In this document: piece by piece, positions 27,923 to 39,100 of the stretch
Layout: the number at the start of each line of letters is the position of its first letter
How positions within the stretch are numbered: the stretch's first letter is position 1
Assembly: GCA_050485645.1 (NCBI GenBank)
Contig: JBJHBT010000014.1
Span: forward strand, 1-64,000
Direction: 5' to 3'
Length of the DNA stretch: 64,000 nt
Source: JBJHBP01 sp050485645
GTDB lineage: Bacteria; Pseudomonadota; Gammaproteobacteria; Steroidobacterales; Rariloculaceae
Position numbers and translations under genes: made by a program
Notes under the pieces: model-generated
What the model saw: only the letters and a program-made list of their open reading frames with translations
The model's database searches: none
What the model was told of the DNA's origin: nothing

Positions 27923-30900
27923 TTATCCAGTCGGGCAGGCCGTGGTTCCGTCGCGCTGATCGAGCACGATGAAGTCGTTCGCCGCAACGTCTTCGCAGAC
28001 CAGCTCGTCGCCGTTCGGCCATATCACGCGCAGTTCGTCGACAACCTCGGCTTCGCCCAGTCCGAAGTGGATGTCCGGCAGGTTCTGGCTGTTGAAATTG
28101 CTGTTGGCCTCGCTCAGACGCATCTGGGTCTGTACCCCATGGCCGTTGCCGACGTTGGCGGTTGCGTACACACGGGCGCCGATGGCATCGGTGTTCGGTG
28201 CTCCGCCCACCAGGCGTATGTTGATGAAACGCCGTCCCGGGCCACTGCCGGTCTGGTTCTCGAAGAACTGCAGTCCCGTGGAATGATCGAAGACGACGAT
28301 GTCGATGTCACCGTCTCTGTCATAGTCGAAGCAGATCACGCCGCGTCCTTCCGAAGGTGCGTCGATCTGCCATGCGGAAGCCTGATCGGTGAACGTGCCG
28401 TTGCCGTTGTTGATGAAGAGACGCGGTGGCGTGTTCTGAAATACTGCTTCGGTAATCTCCGCATAGGATCTCTGCGCCAGCTCAGCGGCTGGCCCGTTGA
28501 TCACGTTATCGGGAATATAGCCAAAGCCGTTGACGTGAAACAGATCGATGAAGCCGTCGTTATTGAAGTCCGCGGCGCAGGCACCCCAGCCCCAGTATCC
28601 GTCCCCGACACCGGCCAATTCGGTGATGTCTTCGAACATGATCCTGTTCGACGTGCTGACATTGCGATACAGGCGGTTGCCGGTGGTGCCCCAGTTGCCG
28701 ACGGGATCGCCGGTTTCCGGATTGACGTTGCCCGTCGTGTCACGAATAGAGGTGATGAACCATTCCACGTTGCCATCATTGTTGATGTCCAGCAGCGCGC
28801 TGCCCATGCCATTCTCGTCGGTGATGACTCGGCGGTCGGTGTCATTGATGAACAGTGGCCCTCCCGCGCCGTTGCCTGCGTTGCGCAGTGTCGCGCTGGT
28901 GCGGAAATCCGATGCTAGTACGAGATCGAGTTGTCCGTCGCCGGTGAAGTCGGCGAATTTGGGCGTGAAATTGAAGCGCTGATCAAGAAACGCAGACGAT
29001 GTCTGTGCCTGATTGTCCCATGGTGTGAGGTCGCCTCCGTCGTTGCGCCACAGTGCGGGTGATGTGCCTTCGGTGCCGATGGTGGGGCCCCAGTGCGCCA
29101 GATAGAGATAAGGGTAGCCTGAAGCATCCAGTGGGGCGAATGAAATGCCGTACGTCGGCCGCACCATAGGGATCATCGCCACCGGAGAATAGATGCCGGC
29201 GTTGTCTACGGCCAGGATGGGCACACTACTGGACTTGACGTTGCCGAAGATCAGTTCGCGGCGATAATTGCCGTTGAGGTCCGCGATCGCGGCGCCGGTG
29301 AATTCCGGTTCGGACAGTCCGGACAGCAGGTTCGCCGCCTCGAACCACGAGCCCAGTACGTTCCGATAGAAGCGCATGCCTGCCGTAACGCCGCTGGCGT
29401 AAATCAGGTCCGGCCAGCAGTCGTCGTCCAGATATGCGGCCGATACGCCGCCACCGATCATCGTGACCTCGATGTGAATCTGGCTGAACCATGTCTGCGG
29501 CCGGTATCGGTGGATGTCATTGAGCCCGAAGGACGCATCCTGATCGCGGCGAATGAAGGCGGTCTGACCGGTGTTGGAGGCAGTCAGCAGTCCATTGTCA
29601 CAATTCTGCACATCGGCGAACGTCAGGCGTTCGGAGACGGGCGGGAAATCCATTGTAATGAATGGTGGGTAGTCCGCCGGCGAGGTTGCGTCGATTTCCG
29701 GCGGGAACGCCAGTGAAGTGTCCCTGATCAGCGTGTGACCGTCCGGGTCATCATCTTCGCCGGGCGCCCACTGGCTGATGCAGTCGTGGTCGGCGACGCA
29801 GCGGTCGGTCAGGGCGTTGAAAAACGCGATCAGCTCCTGAATCTCGCCGAAACGCAGGTTGCGCTGCGGCAACAGATGTTCGGCGAAGGTAGGTGATTCG
29901 ATCGCCGCGCGGGTGTGCGGTTCAGCGTGATCGAAGGTGACGCCACTGCGCCAGAACTGCTCCAGGTGGTTGAGTGAGAAATCGTACATCTCGACCGCGG
30001 TACGCGGATTCGCGTGGTAAAGCAGCAAGTCTTCCAGGCTGGCGAAGCTGCCGGCATGGCCGTAGGGGGCGGTTTCGGCCACGTTGAGCAGGCTCGGCGT
30101 GCGGAACGCGAACATGTCTTCGTCAGCACGGGATATGTTCCACCGGCCCATGTCCGTTCTGTCGACAAGCAGGAAGCCACGCCCCAGCTGCGGAAACGCT
30201 ACGTTGTGGAAAGCCTCGTCGGTAAAGCGGTCGCCACTATGGCAGACGGCGCAGCCGAGGCCGCCTTCTGACAGCGGCGTAAAGAACCGGATGGCGCCGC
30301 GTTTGGCATCGACGGACAGCGCCGATGAATCGCCTTCAAGATACTCCCTCCACGGCGTATTGACGAAAGTTTTCGACTTGATGTAAGCTGCCAGTGCACG
30401 CTGGATATTCAGCACATCGATGACTTCAGCCGGCTCGGCTGTGGGCATGCCAAAAGCTTCCCGAAAGCGCATCAACCAGTTGTCGGGGCCGTCGGGTTTC
30501 GGATTGAACTCGGTGTCGACTTCGCCTCGCAGCCGTCGTGCGAGGTGGTTGCGGTACTCCACCGGTGTTGGATACTCGGTGTACATGAATCCGCGCATCT
30601 CGTTGTCATTGACGATTGGTCCCTTCATCGTGAATTCGAGCAGGCCGTTGAGCGGGTCAGGGTCCGGTCGTAACCCGGATTCAGGTGTGCGGATCAGCTG
30701 TCCGTGACTGCCGGTAACGGCTTCGTCTTCGAGTGAGAATACGCGTCCGTCGAACATCAGCGAACGGTCGAACAGCGCTGCGTTGAATGTCGTGATGCTG
30801 TTGCGATGCATGTTGGGCCCTCCGTCCGCTCGGGGGTCGAGATCACGCGTCGGGTCCACCTCACGGCCGGGACCTACTGCCGATGCGATGCGTGGCACCA

Positions 30901-31264
30901 CGCCGACCGATATGGACAGGCCGTCGCTGCCGCCGAAATCGGTGTGGTGGCAGGTGCCGCAGGAGACGTCGTATCCGGCTGCAAGTGTCTGGGAGAAGAA
31001 CAGCAACTGTCCGAGTTTCACCAACGGATCGGCGTCCGGGAGGGTCTGCGTCAGGCCTCTGGGCGTGGCCGGATCGCCGGTCAGGCCGAACTGATCCACG
31101 GCGATAGACAGCAGCTCAGCGTCCAGTGTAGTCGGCGGTGGTGCCGGCATCGCATCGGGCTCCGAGCCGGAGCCGCCGCTACATCCGGCCGCCATTGTCA
31201 GGATGCAAACGATAGTTACGCTGCCTGTGAACAGGCAGGTGGACCGCGAAACCCCTTCAATCAT
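27923..31264 (-). CDS. Di-heme cytochrome c peroxidase-like / FG-GAP / ASPIC lipoprotein, copy 2
   Basis: About 1113 residues with the same order of parts as the protein at 11928-15302. There is a lipobox (TMAAGC), a di-heme peroxidase domain with CGTCH and CAVCH heme c motifs, FG-GAP/VCBS repeats (DLNGNYRRE, DFTGDGQLD, DINNDGNVE, DFNNDGFID, DYDRDGDID) and a C-terminal ASPIC/UnbV domain. ATG 31264 is preferred, as it follows GGGGGAAAA and opens the lipoprotein leader; the frame stays open to 31483 without a plausible signal. It is divergent from receptor copy 2. The N-terminal 60 residues differ from copy 1, while the rest is very similar by eye. Confidence 0.85.
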   Translation of the reverse strand: MIEGVSRSTCLFTGSVTIVCILTMAAGCSGGSGSEPDAMPAPPPTTLDAELLSIAVDQFGLTGDPATPRGLTQTLPDADPLVKLGQLLFFSQTLAAGYDVSCGTCHHTDFGGSDGLSISVGVVPRIASAVGPGREVDPTRDLDPRADGGPNMHRNSITTFNAALFDRSLMFDGRVFSLEDEAVTGSHGQLIRTPESGLRPDPDPLNGLLEFTMKGPIVNDNEMRGFMYTEYPTPVEYRNHLARRLRGEVDTEFNPKPDGPDNWLMRFREAFGMPTAEPAEVIDVLNIQRALAAYIKSKTFVNTPWREYLEGDSSALSVDAKRGAIRFFTPLSEGGLGCAVCHSGDRFTDEAFHNVAFPQLGRGFLLVDRTDMGRWNISRADEDMFAFRTPSLLNVAETAPYGHAGSFASLEDLLLYHANPRTAVEMYDFSLNHLEQFWRSGVTFDHAEPHTRAAIESPTFAEHLLPQRNLRFGEIQELIAFFNALTDRCVADHDCISQWAPGEDDDPDGHTLIRDTSLAFPPEIDATSPADYPPFITMDFPPVSERLTFADVQNCDNGLLTASNTGQTAFIRRDQDASFGLNDIHRYRPQTWFSQIHIEVTMIGGGVSAAYLDDDCWPDLIYASGVTAGMRFYRNVLGSWFEAANLLSGLSEPEFTGAAIADLNGNYRRELIFGNVKSSSVPILAVDNAGIYSPVAMIPMVRPTYGISFAPLDASGYPYLYLAHWGPTIGTEGTSPALWRNDGGDLTPWDNQAQTSSAFLDQRFNFTPKFADFTGDGQLDLVLASDFRTSATLRNAGNGAGGPLFINDTDRRVITDENGMGSALLDINNDGNVEWFITSIRDTTGNVNPETGDPVGNWGTTGNRLYRNVSTSNRIMFEDITELAGVGDGYWGWGACAADFNNDGFIDLFHVNGFGYIPDNVINGPAAELAQRSYAEITEAVFQNTPPRLFINNGNGTFTDQASAWQIDAPSEGRGVICFDYDRDGDIDIVVFDHSTGLQFFENQTGSGPGRRFINIRLVGGAPNTDAIGARVYATANVGNGHGVQTQMRLSEANSNFNSQNLPDIHFGLGEAEVVDELRVIWPNGDELVCEDVAANDFIVLDQRDGTTACPTG

Positions 31265-31654
31265 TGGTTTTCCCCCAGGCTGTATGTTCCGCGATACGCT
31301 GCCGCGGCGGAGGTCAGATTGCAGAGAAACAACGATTGCGTCAAGGTGTTTTCGCAACGTTTGTTGCGTTTTGGCGGATGCCCCGGGGTTGGACGCAACA
31401 ATTGTATCTAAATTACAACGAATTCTGCCAAGGGCAACGCTCGCAGGCTGCCTGGAATCCGGGTTTTCGTATCGCGGAATCAATATATGTAGCGGGATTC
31501 ACACAAACCTGTTGCTCCCTATCATCGATTGATGTATTTTTCGCACAATGCCCTGTTCCGCTGACTCTGAAAAACAACGCGGGCGGGTGCAGGGGGTTCA
31601 ATCATTAATTCTTGTCCTTATCGTAAAAAAATAGGGATTGGGGGCTAAATACTG
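31265..31654. promoter_or_regulatory. Divergent control region, copy 2
   Basis: The 390-base region between the second peroxidase fusion and its receptor carries ACAACGATTGCG (31329-31340) and the palindrome CGCAACGTTTGTTGCG (31353-31368). These are similar to the CG-centred sites before receptors 1 and 3. GATTGGGGGC just before ATG 31655 serves as ribosome-binding site. Outside these motifs the region is not an obvious copy of the region at 15303-15819. Confidence 0.45.
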
Positions 31655-34600
31655 ATGGATATATCAGAACGCTTACGTGGGGCGCGCCGGCATGCGCTGT
31701 CGTCGGCCATCGCAGCAGTCTTGCTGTGTTCGGGCCAGGCAGCTGTATACGCTCAACAAACCACCGATACTGCGGCATCCGATACCGATGAAATCGTTGT
31801 TACCGGAACGCGAATTCGCCGTACGGACTTCGACTCACCAAATGCTGTCTCGACGCTAACTGCCGAAGACATCGACGCACTGGGACTGCTCAGTGTCTCC
31901 GACATGCTGATGGAAATGACCGCGAACGTGGCGAGCGAGTCGCTGGAGACCAGCGGTGATTCGTCATTCTTTGTCGGTGCGACAATCGCCAATCTGCGCG
32001 GCATGAACCCTGCGTGGGGCGCTTCGCGCACATTGACGCTGGTCGATGGCCGTCGTATGCCTGGCACGACCAACGGCGGCGCGGTGGATCTTGGCATGAT
32101 CCCGTCCGTGCTGGTTGGCCGCATGGAGACGGTGACCGGCGGCGCTGGTGCCACTTACGGATCCGACGCGATGGCCGGTGTTGTCAACATCGTGCTGAAC
32201 CGCGAAATCGAAGGCACCCGTGTGCGTATGGACTACGGCCAGTTCGACGCGGGCGACGGCAAACAGTACACCTTCAGCATCGCGAACGGCACCCGTCTGT
32301 TGAACGGACGTGGTCACTTCACCATCGGTTTCGAACATGACGACAGAAAGCCGGTTCTGGACTGTCACACCGCGCGTGACTGGTGCGCTGCCAGTCGCGA
32401 CTTTGTTGATATGGGCGCTGCCGGCGGGCAGGGTACCCCGGATCCCAACGATCCGCGCCAGTGGGACGTGCTGCCGCCGCTCGGCAATCCAGCACTTCCG
32501 GGCATGGGCCTGCCGCGCTATGCGGTTTTCGAGAACGTGCGCTTCCTGCACAGCAACCCGAACGGCTCGCTGCACACCAACAACCAGGTGGAAACCGACC
32601 CGTTCAACGGCGTGTTCCTGCAGTTCACGCCTGATGGTTCCGACATCCTCCCGTATCAGGAAAGCCTGGACCCGATGTGGAGGGAATACGCCTACGGGGG
32701 TGCTGGTCGGCGAGTGGTTGGAGGCGAGGGCAAGCTTCGCACGCATGGTTACACGCTGCGTCAGGGTTCGGAACGCAACAATCTGTATTCGCGCTTCATC
32801 TATGCCTTCAATGATCACACGTCGCTGACGTCCGAGGTGTCGTTTGGCAGGAATGAGGCGAGAAACTCGCAGACGCGTCCAGGTTTCTTCTTCCGCAACG
32901 ACTGCATCCTGCTGAACAATGAAGGTGTAGGCGCGACCGGCAATGCGTTTACGCAGGAAGAGTTCATGACGGCGCAGGCTCGCCAGGCCCTGCTGGATCG
33001 TGGTTCGGATACGCAGTGCAGTGGCAGCCACTATCAGTACCTTGCATCGTTCGCCTTTGCCGGTGCCACGTTCGGAGAGCAGGCGCGTGGCGTAACGCTG
33101 CGCAAGGACTGGAGTGACCAGCTGGAGGGATTCTCGGAATCCGAAACCGATACGCTGAGAGGCGTGGTCAGCTTGTCCGGTGGGCTGTTCGGCGGCCGTA
33201 ACTGGACGTATGACGCGAGCCTGACTTGGGGAAGGACTGATCGATATCAGGCTCAGATCAACAATCGCACGAACCGTCGTTATCAGATGGCACTGGATTC
33301 GGTGATCGACTCCGGAACAGGCAATGCTGTGTGCCGTATCAACGAATCGGGCGCGCTTGGTGATGCCAATCGGGCAGCGTGGCTGGCCTACTTCACAGAG
33401 CAGTACGCGGGCGATGCCCAGGAGGTTGTCGACTCGTTGCGTGAAGGCTGTGCACCGCTGAATCCGTTCGGCATGACGGCGTCACAGGCAGCGATCGACT
33501 ATGCGTGGTCGGACCTGATCGAGTTCACCAAGCGCACGAACACGATCGGTTCTGTGTCATTCTCCGGTGTGATCTGGGACGGCGTAGGCGCCGGGCCGTT
33601 TCAGATGGCGGGCGGCATTGACTATCGCCGGGATGAAACCGACAACTGGACTGGTGGCGATGAAAATGTGCACCGACGCATTGACTTCAATACCCAGTAC
33701 GGTGATCCGTGGAAAGGCGGGAACGAAACGACCGACATATTTACTGAGTTTGACATGCCCCTGTTGCGAGGGCGGCCAGGCGTTGAGTATATGATGCTAA
33801 ACCTTTCGCATCGCCGCTCGCGCACCGAGTCGTTCCGTGAAGATGAAGAGGAGCGGCTGGAAGCTGTGCGCTACACGGATTCGCAGAAGGTCTCCTTCGT
33901 CTACCGGCCGATCAACTGGCTGACTCTGCGAACGACCCGGTCCATGGATATTCGTCAGCCGAGCACGCGTGAGCTGTTCTACCGGCAGTCGATTGCCGGC
34001 GGAGGCTTCTTTAGCTTCCAGACCAATCCGTGGCGCGATCCGGATATCGCTCCGGACCAAAACGATCAGTACGGTATGATCATCGGTTCGAACCCGAACC
34101 TGCGTAACGAGCGGTCAATTACCGAGACGCTCGGGCTCGTGTTCGCGCCACAGGGCTGGGGCCGCGGGCTGCAGTTCTCGCTCGATTACTATAAGATCCA
34201 AATTAAGGATGGAATTACTTATGGTAATGTATCTGATCCGGAGCAGGGGGAGTATGATTTCACGTTCGGCGCTCCGCCATTCGAAGTCTTCCGCTGCTTC
34301 CACTTCGAAGATCCGTACTACTGCAGTCTGATCGAGTTTGGGGAACCGCACCCGGACGAGCCGGACAATCCGCGTAGCAATATCGAAAGTTATACGACGT
34401 CAATGGTGAATTCCGAGCCGTTCTGGTCGCGTGGCTTCGACATTTCAGCGGCGTACACCAAGCGGCTGGCGCGTGGCAGCTTCTCGGTGCGATTGATGGG
34501 GACCCGATCGATTGAGCAGAACATCTGTGTCAGTTCGGAGCGTGTCAGCGTCGATGAAGTGAACTGTAGTTTGCGCGACAACGTGGTTGGCCAAACCGGT

Positions 34601-35026
34601 GGACTTCGTGCGGGTGGCCTTGGCGCGAATTACACGCCGACGCCGACTTGGTCGGGCAACCTGTTCGGCACCTATCGCCGCAATGCACTGTCCGTTACCG
34701 CTCAGGCGCGGTTCACCGGACGGGCGCAGGGTTCGGTGTTCTGGGTCGGACCGGATGATCCGCGCTGGGAGCCGGATGCTCACTTCACGATCTCGCAGAA
34801 TCGCATGCCCAGCTGGACGACGTGGAACACCACGATCTCCTACAATCTCGGGCAGTCAGGATTCGCACCTGAGCGGTTCACGGATCTGAACGTGTCGCTG
34901 CGTATTGATAACGTCTTCGACAAGCAGCCGAACTTCTGGTCCGGCGGCGGCATCGGCGGTGTCAACACGCGCTTCTTCAGCGGTATGGGCCGCAATTACC
35001 GGCTCGGGTTGACGATGCAGTTCTGA
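31655..35026 (+). CDS. TonB-dependent receptor, copy 2
   Basis: The 1123-residue receptor is a close paralogue of the one at 15820. It has a signal peptide ending VYAQQ, a plug opening DEIVVTGTRIRR, the LVDGRRMPGTTNGGAV segment, a barrel with repeated aromatic strands, and a terminal GMGRNYRLGLTMQF. Differences from copy 1 cluster in predicted extracellular loops, for example around residues 415-450 and 860-880. This is what one expects if the two copies bind related but distinct ligands. It is monocistronic, with a terminator at 35117-35155. Confidence 0.92.
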   Translation: MDISERLRGARRHALSSAIAAVLLCSGQAAVYAQQTTDTAASDTDEIVVTGTRIRRTDFDSPNAVSTLTAEDIDALGLLSVSDMLMEMTANVASESLETSGDSSFFVGATIANLRGMNPAWGASRTLTLVDGRRMPGTTNGGAVDLGMIPSVLVGRMETVTGGAGATYGSDAMAGVVNIVLNREIEGTRVRMDYGQFDAGDGKQYTFSIANGTRLLNGRGHFTIGFEHDDRKPVLDCHTARDWCAASRDFVDMGAAGGQGTPDPNDPRQWDVLPPLGNPALPGMGLPRYAVFENVRFLHSNPNGSLHTNNQVETDPFNGVFLQFTPDGSDILPYQESLDPMWREYAYGGAGRRVVGGEGKLRTHGYTLRQGSERNNLYSRFIYAFNDHTSLTSEVSFGRNEARNSQTRPGFFFRNDCILLNNEGVGATGNAFTQEEFMTAQARQALLDRGSDTQCSGSHYQYLASFAFAGATFGEQARGVTLRKDWSDQLEGFSESETDTLRGVVSLSGGLFGGRNWTYDASLTWGRTDRYQAQINNRTNRRYQMALDSVIDSGTGNAVCRINESGALGDANRAAWLAYFTEQYAGDAQEVVDSLREGCAPLNPFGMTASQAAIDYAWSDLIEFTKRTNTIGSVSFSGVIWDGVGAGPFQMAGGIDYRRDETDNWTGGDENVHRRIDFNTQYGDPWKGGNETTDIFTEFDMPLLRGRPGVEYMMLNLSHRRSRTESFREDEEERLEAVRYTDSQKVSFVYRPINWLTLRTTRSMDIRQPSTRELFYRQSIAGGGFFSFQTNPWRDPDIAPDQNDQYGMIIGSNPNLRNERSITETLGLVFAPQGWGRGLQFSLDYYKIQIKDGITYGNVSDPEQGEYDFTFGAPPFEVFRCFHFEDPYYCSLIEFGEPHPDEPDNPRSNIESYTTSMVNSEPFWSRGFDISAAYTKRLARGSFSVRLMGTRSIEQNICVSSERVSVDEVNCSLRDNVVGQTGGLRAGGLGANYTPTPTWSGNLFGTYRRNALSVTAQARFTGRAQGSVFWVGPDDPRWEPDAHFTISQNRMPSWTTWNTTISYNLGQSGFAPERFTDLNVSLRIDNVFDKQPNFWSGGGIGGVNTRFFSGMGRNYRLGLTMQF

Positions 35027-35046
35027 GGGGGATAAGCGGACGTTAT

Positions 35047-35074
35047 CGGGCCCGGAGCGTGAGTTCCGGGCCCG
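35047..35074 (+). repeat. GC-rich hairpin after receptor 2
   Basis: CGGGCCCGGA pairs with TCCGGGCCCG over an 8-base loop. No T-tract follows. A similar T-less hairpin follows receptor 3 (39501-39535), so it may protect the 3' end of the mRNA. Confidence 0.6.
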
Positions 35075-35116
35075 GCTGACGAGGAAGTCCGCTACAACGA
35101 ACCAATCGCTACGATT

Positions 35117-35155
35117 TGTGCCGTGCTCTCGAAAGGGGGCACGGCATTTTTCTTT
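35117..35155 (+). terminator. Rho-independent terminator after receptor 2
   Basis: TGCCGTGC and GCACGGCA form the stem and TTTTTCTTT follows. The group II intron starts at the very next base. Confidence 0.85.
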
Positions 35156-35289
35156 GTGCGCCCGGGAGGGCGCACTCACTTGGAGGTGAAGGTCCTCTGC
35201 ATGCCCGGCAAGGGGAAGTGTTAGCCGAACGGCAAGGGTGTCCCGGGCGACTGGGGATCTGGAGGAAGCCGCAGGCAGAGCGCTGGCCT

Positions 35290-35691
35290 GACGCGGTTGC
35301 TTGCCGAACGCCCCAAGCTCAAGGTCAATGTGGCCAAGAGCGCGTTGGGGCGACCGTGGGAGCGCTGACCCCGCTGCTGCGCGGCTGCGCGGCGTACTTC
35401 CGGCTCGTCGAGACCAAGACGAGTCTGGAAGCGCTGGTCCGGTGGCTGCGACGGCGCCTGCGCTGTGTGCTGTGGCTCCAGTGGAAGCGGCCCCGGCCCC
35501 CATGCCCGTGCCGGCACGGGATGCGGGCGGGACTGACGTCGGAGCGTGCGTGGCGCTCGGCCACCAACGGGCCCGGCCCGTGGTGGAATAGCGGCGCCAG
35601 CCACATGAACGCGGCGCTCCCGAAAGCCTGGATTGATGGTATGGGGCTGGTGCCGGTGCTCGGTACCGCGCATCGACTCCAGAGTCTGTGA
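35290..35691 (+). pseudogene. Remnant of group II intron reverse transcriptase/maturase
   Basis: Two in-order but out-of-frame pieces of the intron-encoded protein remain. The first (LLAERPKLKVNVAKSALGRP, about 35297-35356) corresponds to the end of the reverse-transcriptase domain. The second (from PLLRGCAAYFRLVETKTSLE, about 35369, to the stop at 35691) is the C-terminal maturase/X region, with ERAWRSATNGPGPWWNSGAS and HMNAALPKAW. The catalytic YADD region is absent, so no functional protein can be made; any splicing would need help in trans. Confidence 0.85.
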
Positions 35692-35740
<49 letters not shown>

Positions 35741-35761
35741 GTGACCCGCCTCCTGCCCGAT

Positions 35762-36101
35762 GCCGGCGTGCAAGCAGGTGAATAGATCTCCAGCTGGATG
35801 TCAACGGCGCATATGCCTGGCAGTGTCAAAGATGACACCTCAATGCGCGAGAATGCGCAAGACGTATAGTTGCGTAGAGGCAACAAGATTAGTGACGTTT
35901 GCATGTTCTTGATAATCAACAGTATCGCTGCTATGGACATAGAGAAGCAAACGATTGCGCATTTGGGGAAAAAAGTATGTTGCAATAATCAATCACAAGC
36001 AGTAAGTTCTGCGAACTGCGCTGTTGGTGCTATCCCAACAATAACGCCCTCAGCGCATAAATCAGGCAAATTCGTAGTTTCCATTTCTGGGGGGCAAATT
36101 A
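35762..36101. promoter_or_regulatory. Control region of receptor 3
   Basis: This stretch carries the best palindrome of the set, GCAAACGATTGCG at 35947-35959. The ribosome-binding site before ATG 36102 is GGGGGGC. No divergent gene is present here, unlike the first two receptors; the inserted intron lies upstream. Confidence 0.5.
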
Positions 36102-39100
36102 ATGAATAGATCGAAATACCCGATCGGCGTGCGTCGGCGCGTATTGTCGTCGTCGATCGCGGCGATCCTGCTATGTTCGGCGCAGTCGGCGTGGGCACAA
36201 TCCGCTTCAGACGACACAAGCCAGTCTGCCGATGATGTTGATGAAATCACCGTCACCGGCACACGCATACGGCGCAGCGATTTTCAGGCGGCGAATGCCA
36301 TATCTACGCTGACGGCGGAAGATATAGAAGCCCTCGGCATCGTCAGTGTGGCCGAGATGATGAACCAGATGACTGCCAACGTCGCATCCTATGGGCTGGA
36401 TACTGGCGGCAGTGATTCCGCGTTTTTCGTAGGTGCAACGCTGGCCAACCTGCGCGGAATGAACACCGCGTTCGGTACGCGCACGCTGACACTGGTCGAC
36501 GGCCGACGTTTGCCAGAGACGACCAATGGTGGCGCAGTGGACCTGGCGATGATTCCGTCGGTTCTGGTGGGACGCATGGAAACGGTAACCGGCGGGGCGA
36601 GTGCCACCTATGGTTCGGATGCCATCGCCGGTGTCGTGAACATCGTGTTGAATCGTGAAATCGAAGGCACGCGGCTACAGGCCGGTTACGGCCGCTCCCA
36701 TGCCGGCGATGGAAGCCAATACAACTTCAGCATCGCCAATGGCACGCGCCTGCTCAACAATCGCGGGCACTTCACGGTGGGGTTCGAGCATCAGACGATC
36801 GATCCGATCTACGACTGTCATACGGCACGTGACTGGTGCGGACGTGGCTTCAACATCATCGACCTTGGTTCCGGTGGCGCCAACCAGTTGCCGTTCGGTG
36901 CGTCGAACGATCCCCGCGACTATGACCCGCTGCCTGCATTGCCTAATCCGCTGATGCCGGGGCAGGGCTATTCTCGATGGCAGGTGTTCGAGAATGTGCG
37001 CTATCTGCACAGCAGTCCATATGGATCGATACACACCAACAATGCGCGGCCCGACGATCCGATGAACGGCATTTTCCTCGAATTCACGCCGGACGGGACC
37101 GACGTGGTCGAGTATCAGGCCGGTCTCACTGGCTCGATGCGTGACTATGCCTACGGTGGTTCGAACCGACAGGTGATAGGTGGCGATGGACTCCAGTACT
37201 ACCACGGCCGCACCCTTCGCCAGGGGTCGGAGCGCAACAACCTCTATGGCCGCTTCATCTACGCATTCAGCGACCGCACATCGCTGACAACTGAACTGTC
37301 CTTTAACCGCAATGATGGCGTCAATCCGTTCCGGGCGCCGAATCGTTATCGTGAGACGCACTGTGTCGGCATGGACAATGCGTTTCGTGCCGAGCTGAGT
37401 GCAACTGCCCAGGAAGTGTTGTTCCAGCGCAGAACGCTGGGAGACGGCAGCTTCTTTGCCCCAGGCGGATGCAGCGTGGATTCCAGCATATTTCTCTCCG
37501 ACGGTGTCTGGGCGGGTGGTGCCAACGTGTCTGGCGGCACAAACATACTCAAGAACTGGTCTGAACAGCTTCACGGCTCGACAAAGACCAATACCGAGAT
37601 GACCCAGATCAGACTCAGCCTGAACGGCGGTCTGTTCAGCCAGAACAACTGGACCTACGACGCCTACCTGTCCTACGGAATAACCGATCGCTCCCAGGAG
37701 TTGAACAACCTGCGTACCAATCGTCGCTGGGGTATGGCGATGGATGCGGTCGTCGACGCCAATACCGGTGAAATCGTGTGTCGTGTGAACGAGTCCGGGG
37801 ATGTTGGTCAGGCGGCACGTGATACCTACGCGTCTTAACTATGACGAAAATCCGCCGCTGTTCTTCCCGCGTACCGGAATCGCCGACTGGGCATACGAGA
37901 TCGTCGATTCGCTGCGTGAGGGATGCGTGCCGCTCAATCCGTTTGGTCTTGCGGCTTCGCCGGATGCGATCGCGTACGCTTGGGGCGACCTCGTGGAGTT
38001 CACCGACACCACGAATACGATGGCGTCCATCACGTTCTCGGGCGCATTCTGGCATGCCCTCCCGGCGGGGCCGGCCCGTATGGCTGGTGGTATCGACTAT
38101 CGCGACAACACCATCGACAACATAGCCGGCGGAGATCCGGATCCGGTGCGTCGCCAGGACTTTTCCGTGCAGTACGGGGATTCGTGGACGGGCGGTACTG
38201 AGGTGGCAGACGTGTTCGCCGAGCTGGAGTTCCCGTTGCTGCGTGGTAAGCCCGGCGCAGAGTACATGATGATCAACGTGTCGAACCGCCGTTCGAGAAA
38301 TGAAACGTTCCGTGAGGACATAGAGGACAGACAGGAATCTGTCCGCTATTCGGATTCCCGCAAGGTCTCGTGGGTATACAGTCCCACCAGATGGATGCGT
38401 GTACGGACGACCCGCTCGCAAGACATTCGCCAGCCTTCGTCGCGAGAGCTGTTTTATCGACAGACCATGCGTGGCGGTGGCTTCGGTGGTTTCGGCACTA
38501 CGCCCAACCCATGGCGCACCGTGAACCAGGACGGCGATACCTGGGATACCATCATCGGAGCAAATCCCAACCTGAGAAACGAGGAGTCGATTACCGAGAC
38601 TCTCGGCCTGGTGTTCACGCCCGGAGGCTGGGCAAGAGGAATTGAGTTCTCGGTCGACTACTACAAGGTGATGGTCAAGGGCGGAATCTCGTACCAGTTT
38701 GGCAGCGATCCGGAGAACGAGGACAATCTGCCCTACACCATATTCCGCTGCTTTCAGTACGAAGATCCTTTCTACTGCGGTCTGATCGAGTTCGGTACGC
38801 CCTCCGACGACGAGCCGGACAATCCACGCTCCAATATCGAGTCCGTCACGAACACTGTCGAGAACGCGGAGCCGTACTGGTCTCGAGGCGTCGACATCTC
38901 GGCGATGTACAGCAAACGCCTGAACGGCGGAGGGAGTTTCAACGTTCGATTGATGGCGACTCGAAACATCGAGCAGAGCATCTGCACCAATCAGGTACGG
39001 ATCAGCGAGGGTGAGTCGCGTTGTGACGCCCGACAGAACGTGGTTGGACAGACTGGTGGGTTCTTTGCGGGTGGACTGCTTGCAAACTATTCTCCGACAC

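Noticed and set aside
31204..31216. A further LacI-type site, TGCAAACGATAGT
   Set aside because: It lies inside the coding region of the copy-2 lipoprotein leader, so it was not counted as an operator.
37800..37860. Programmed ribosomal frameshift in receptor 3
   Set aside because: No slippery heptamer, homopolymer or downstream structure is visible; the paralogues have a continuous frame.
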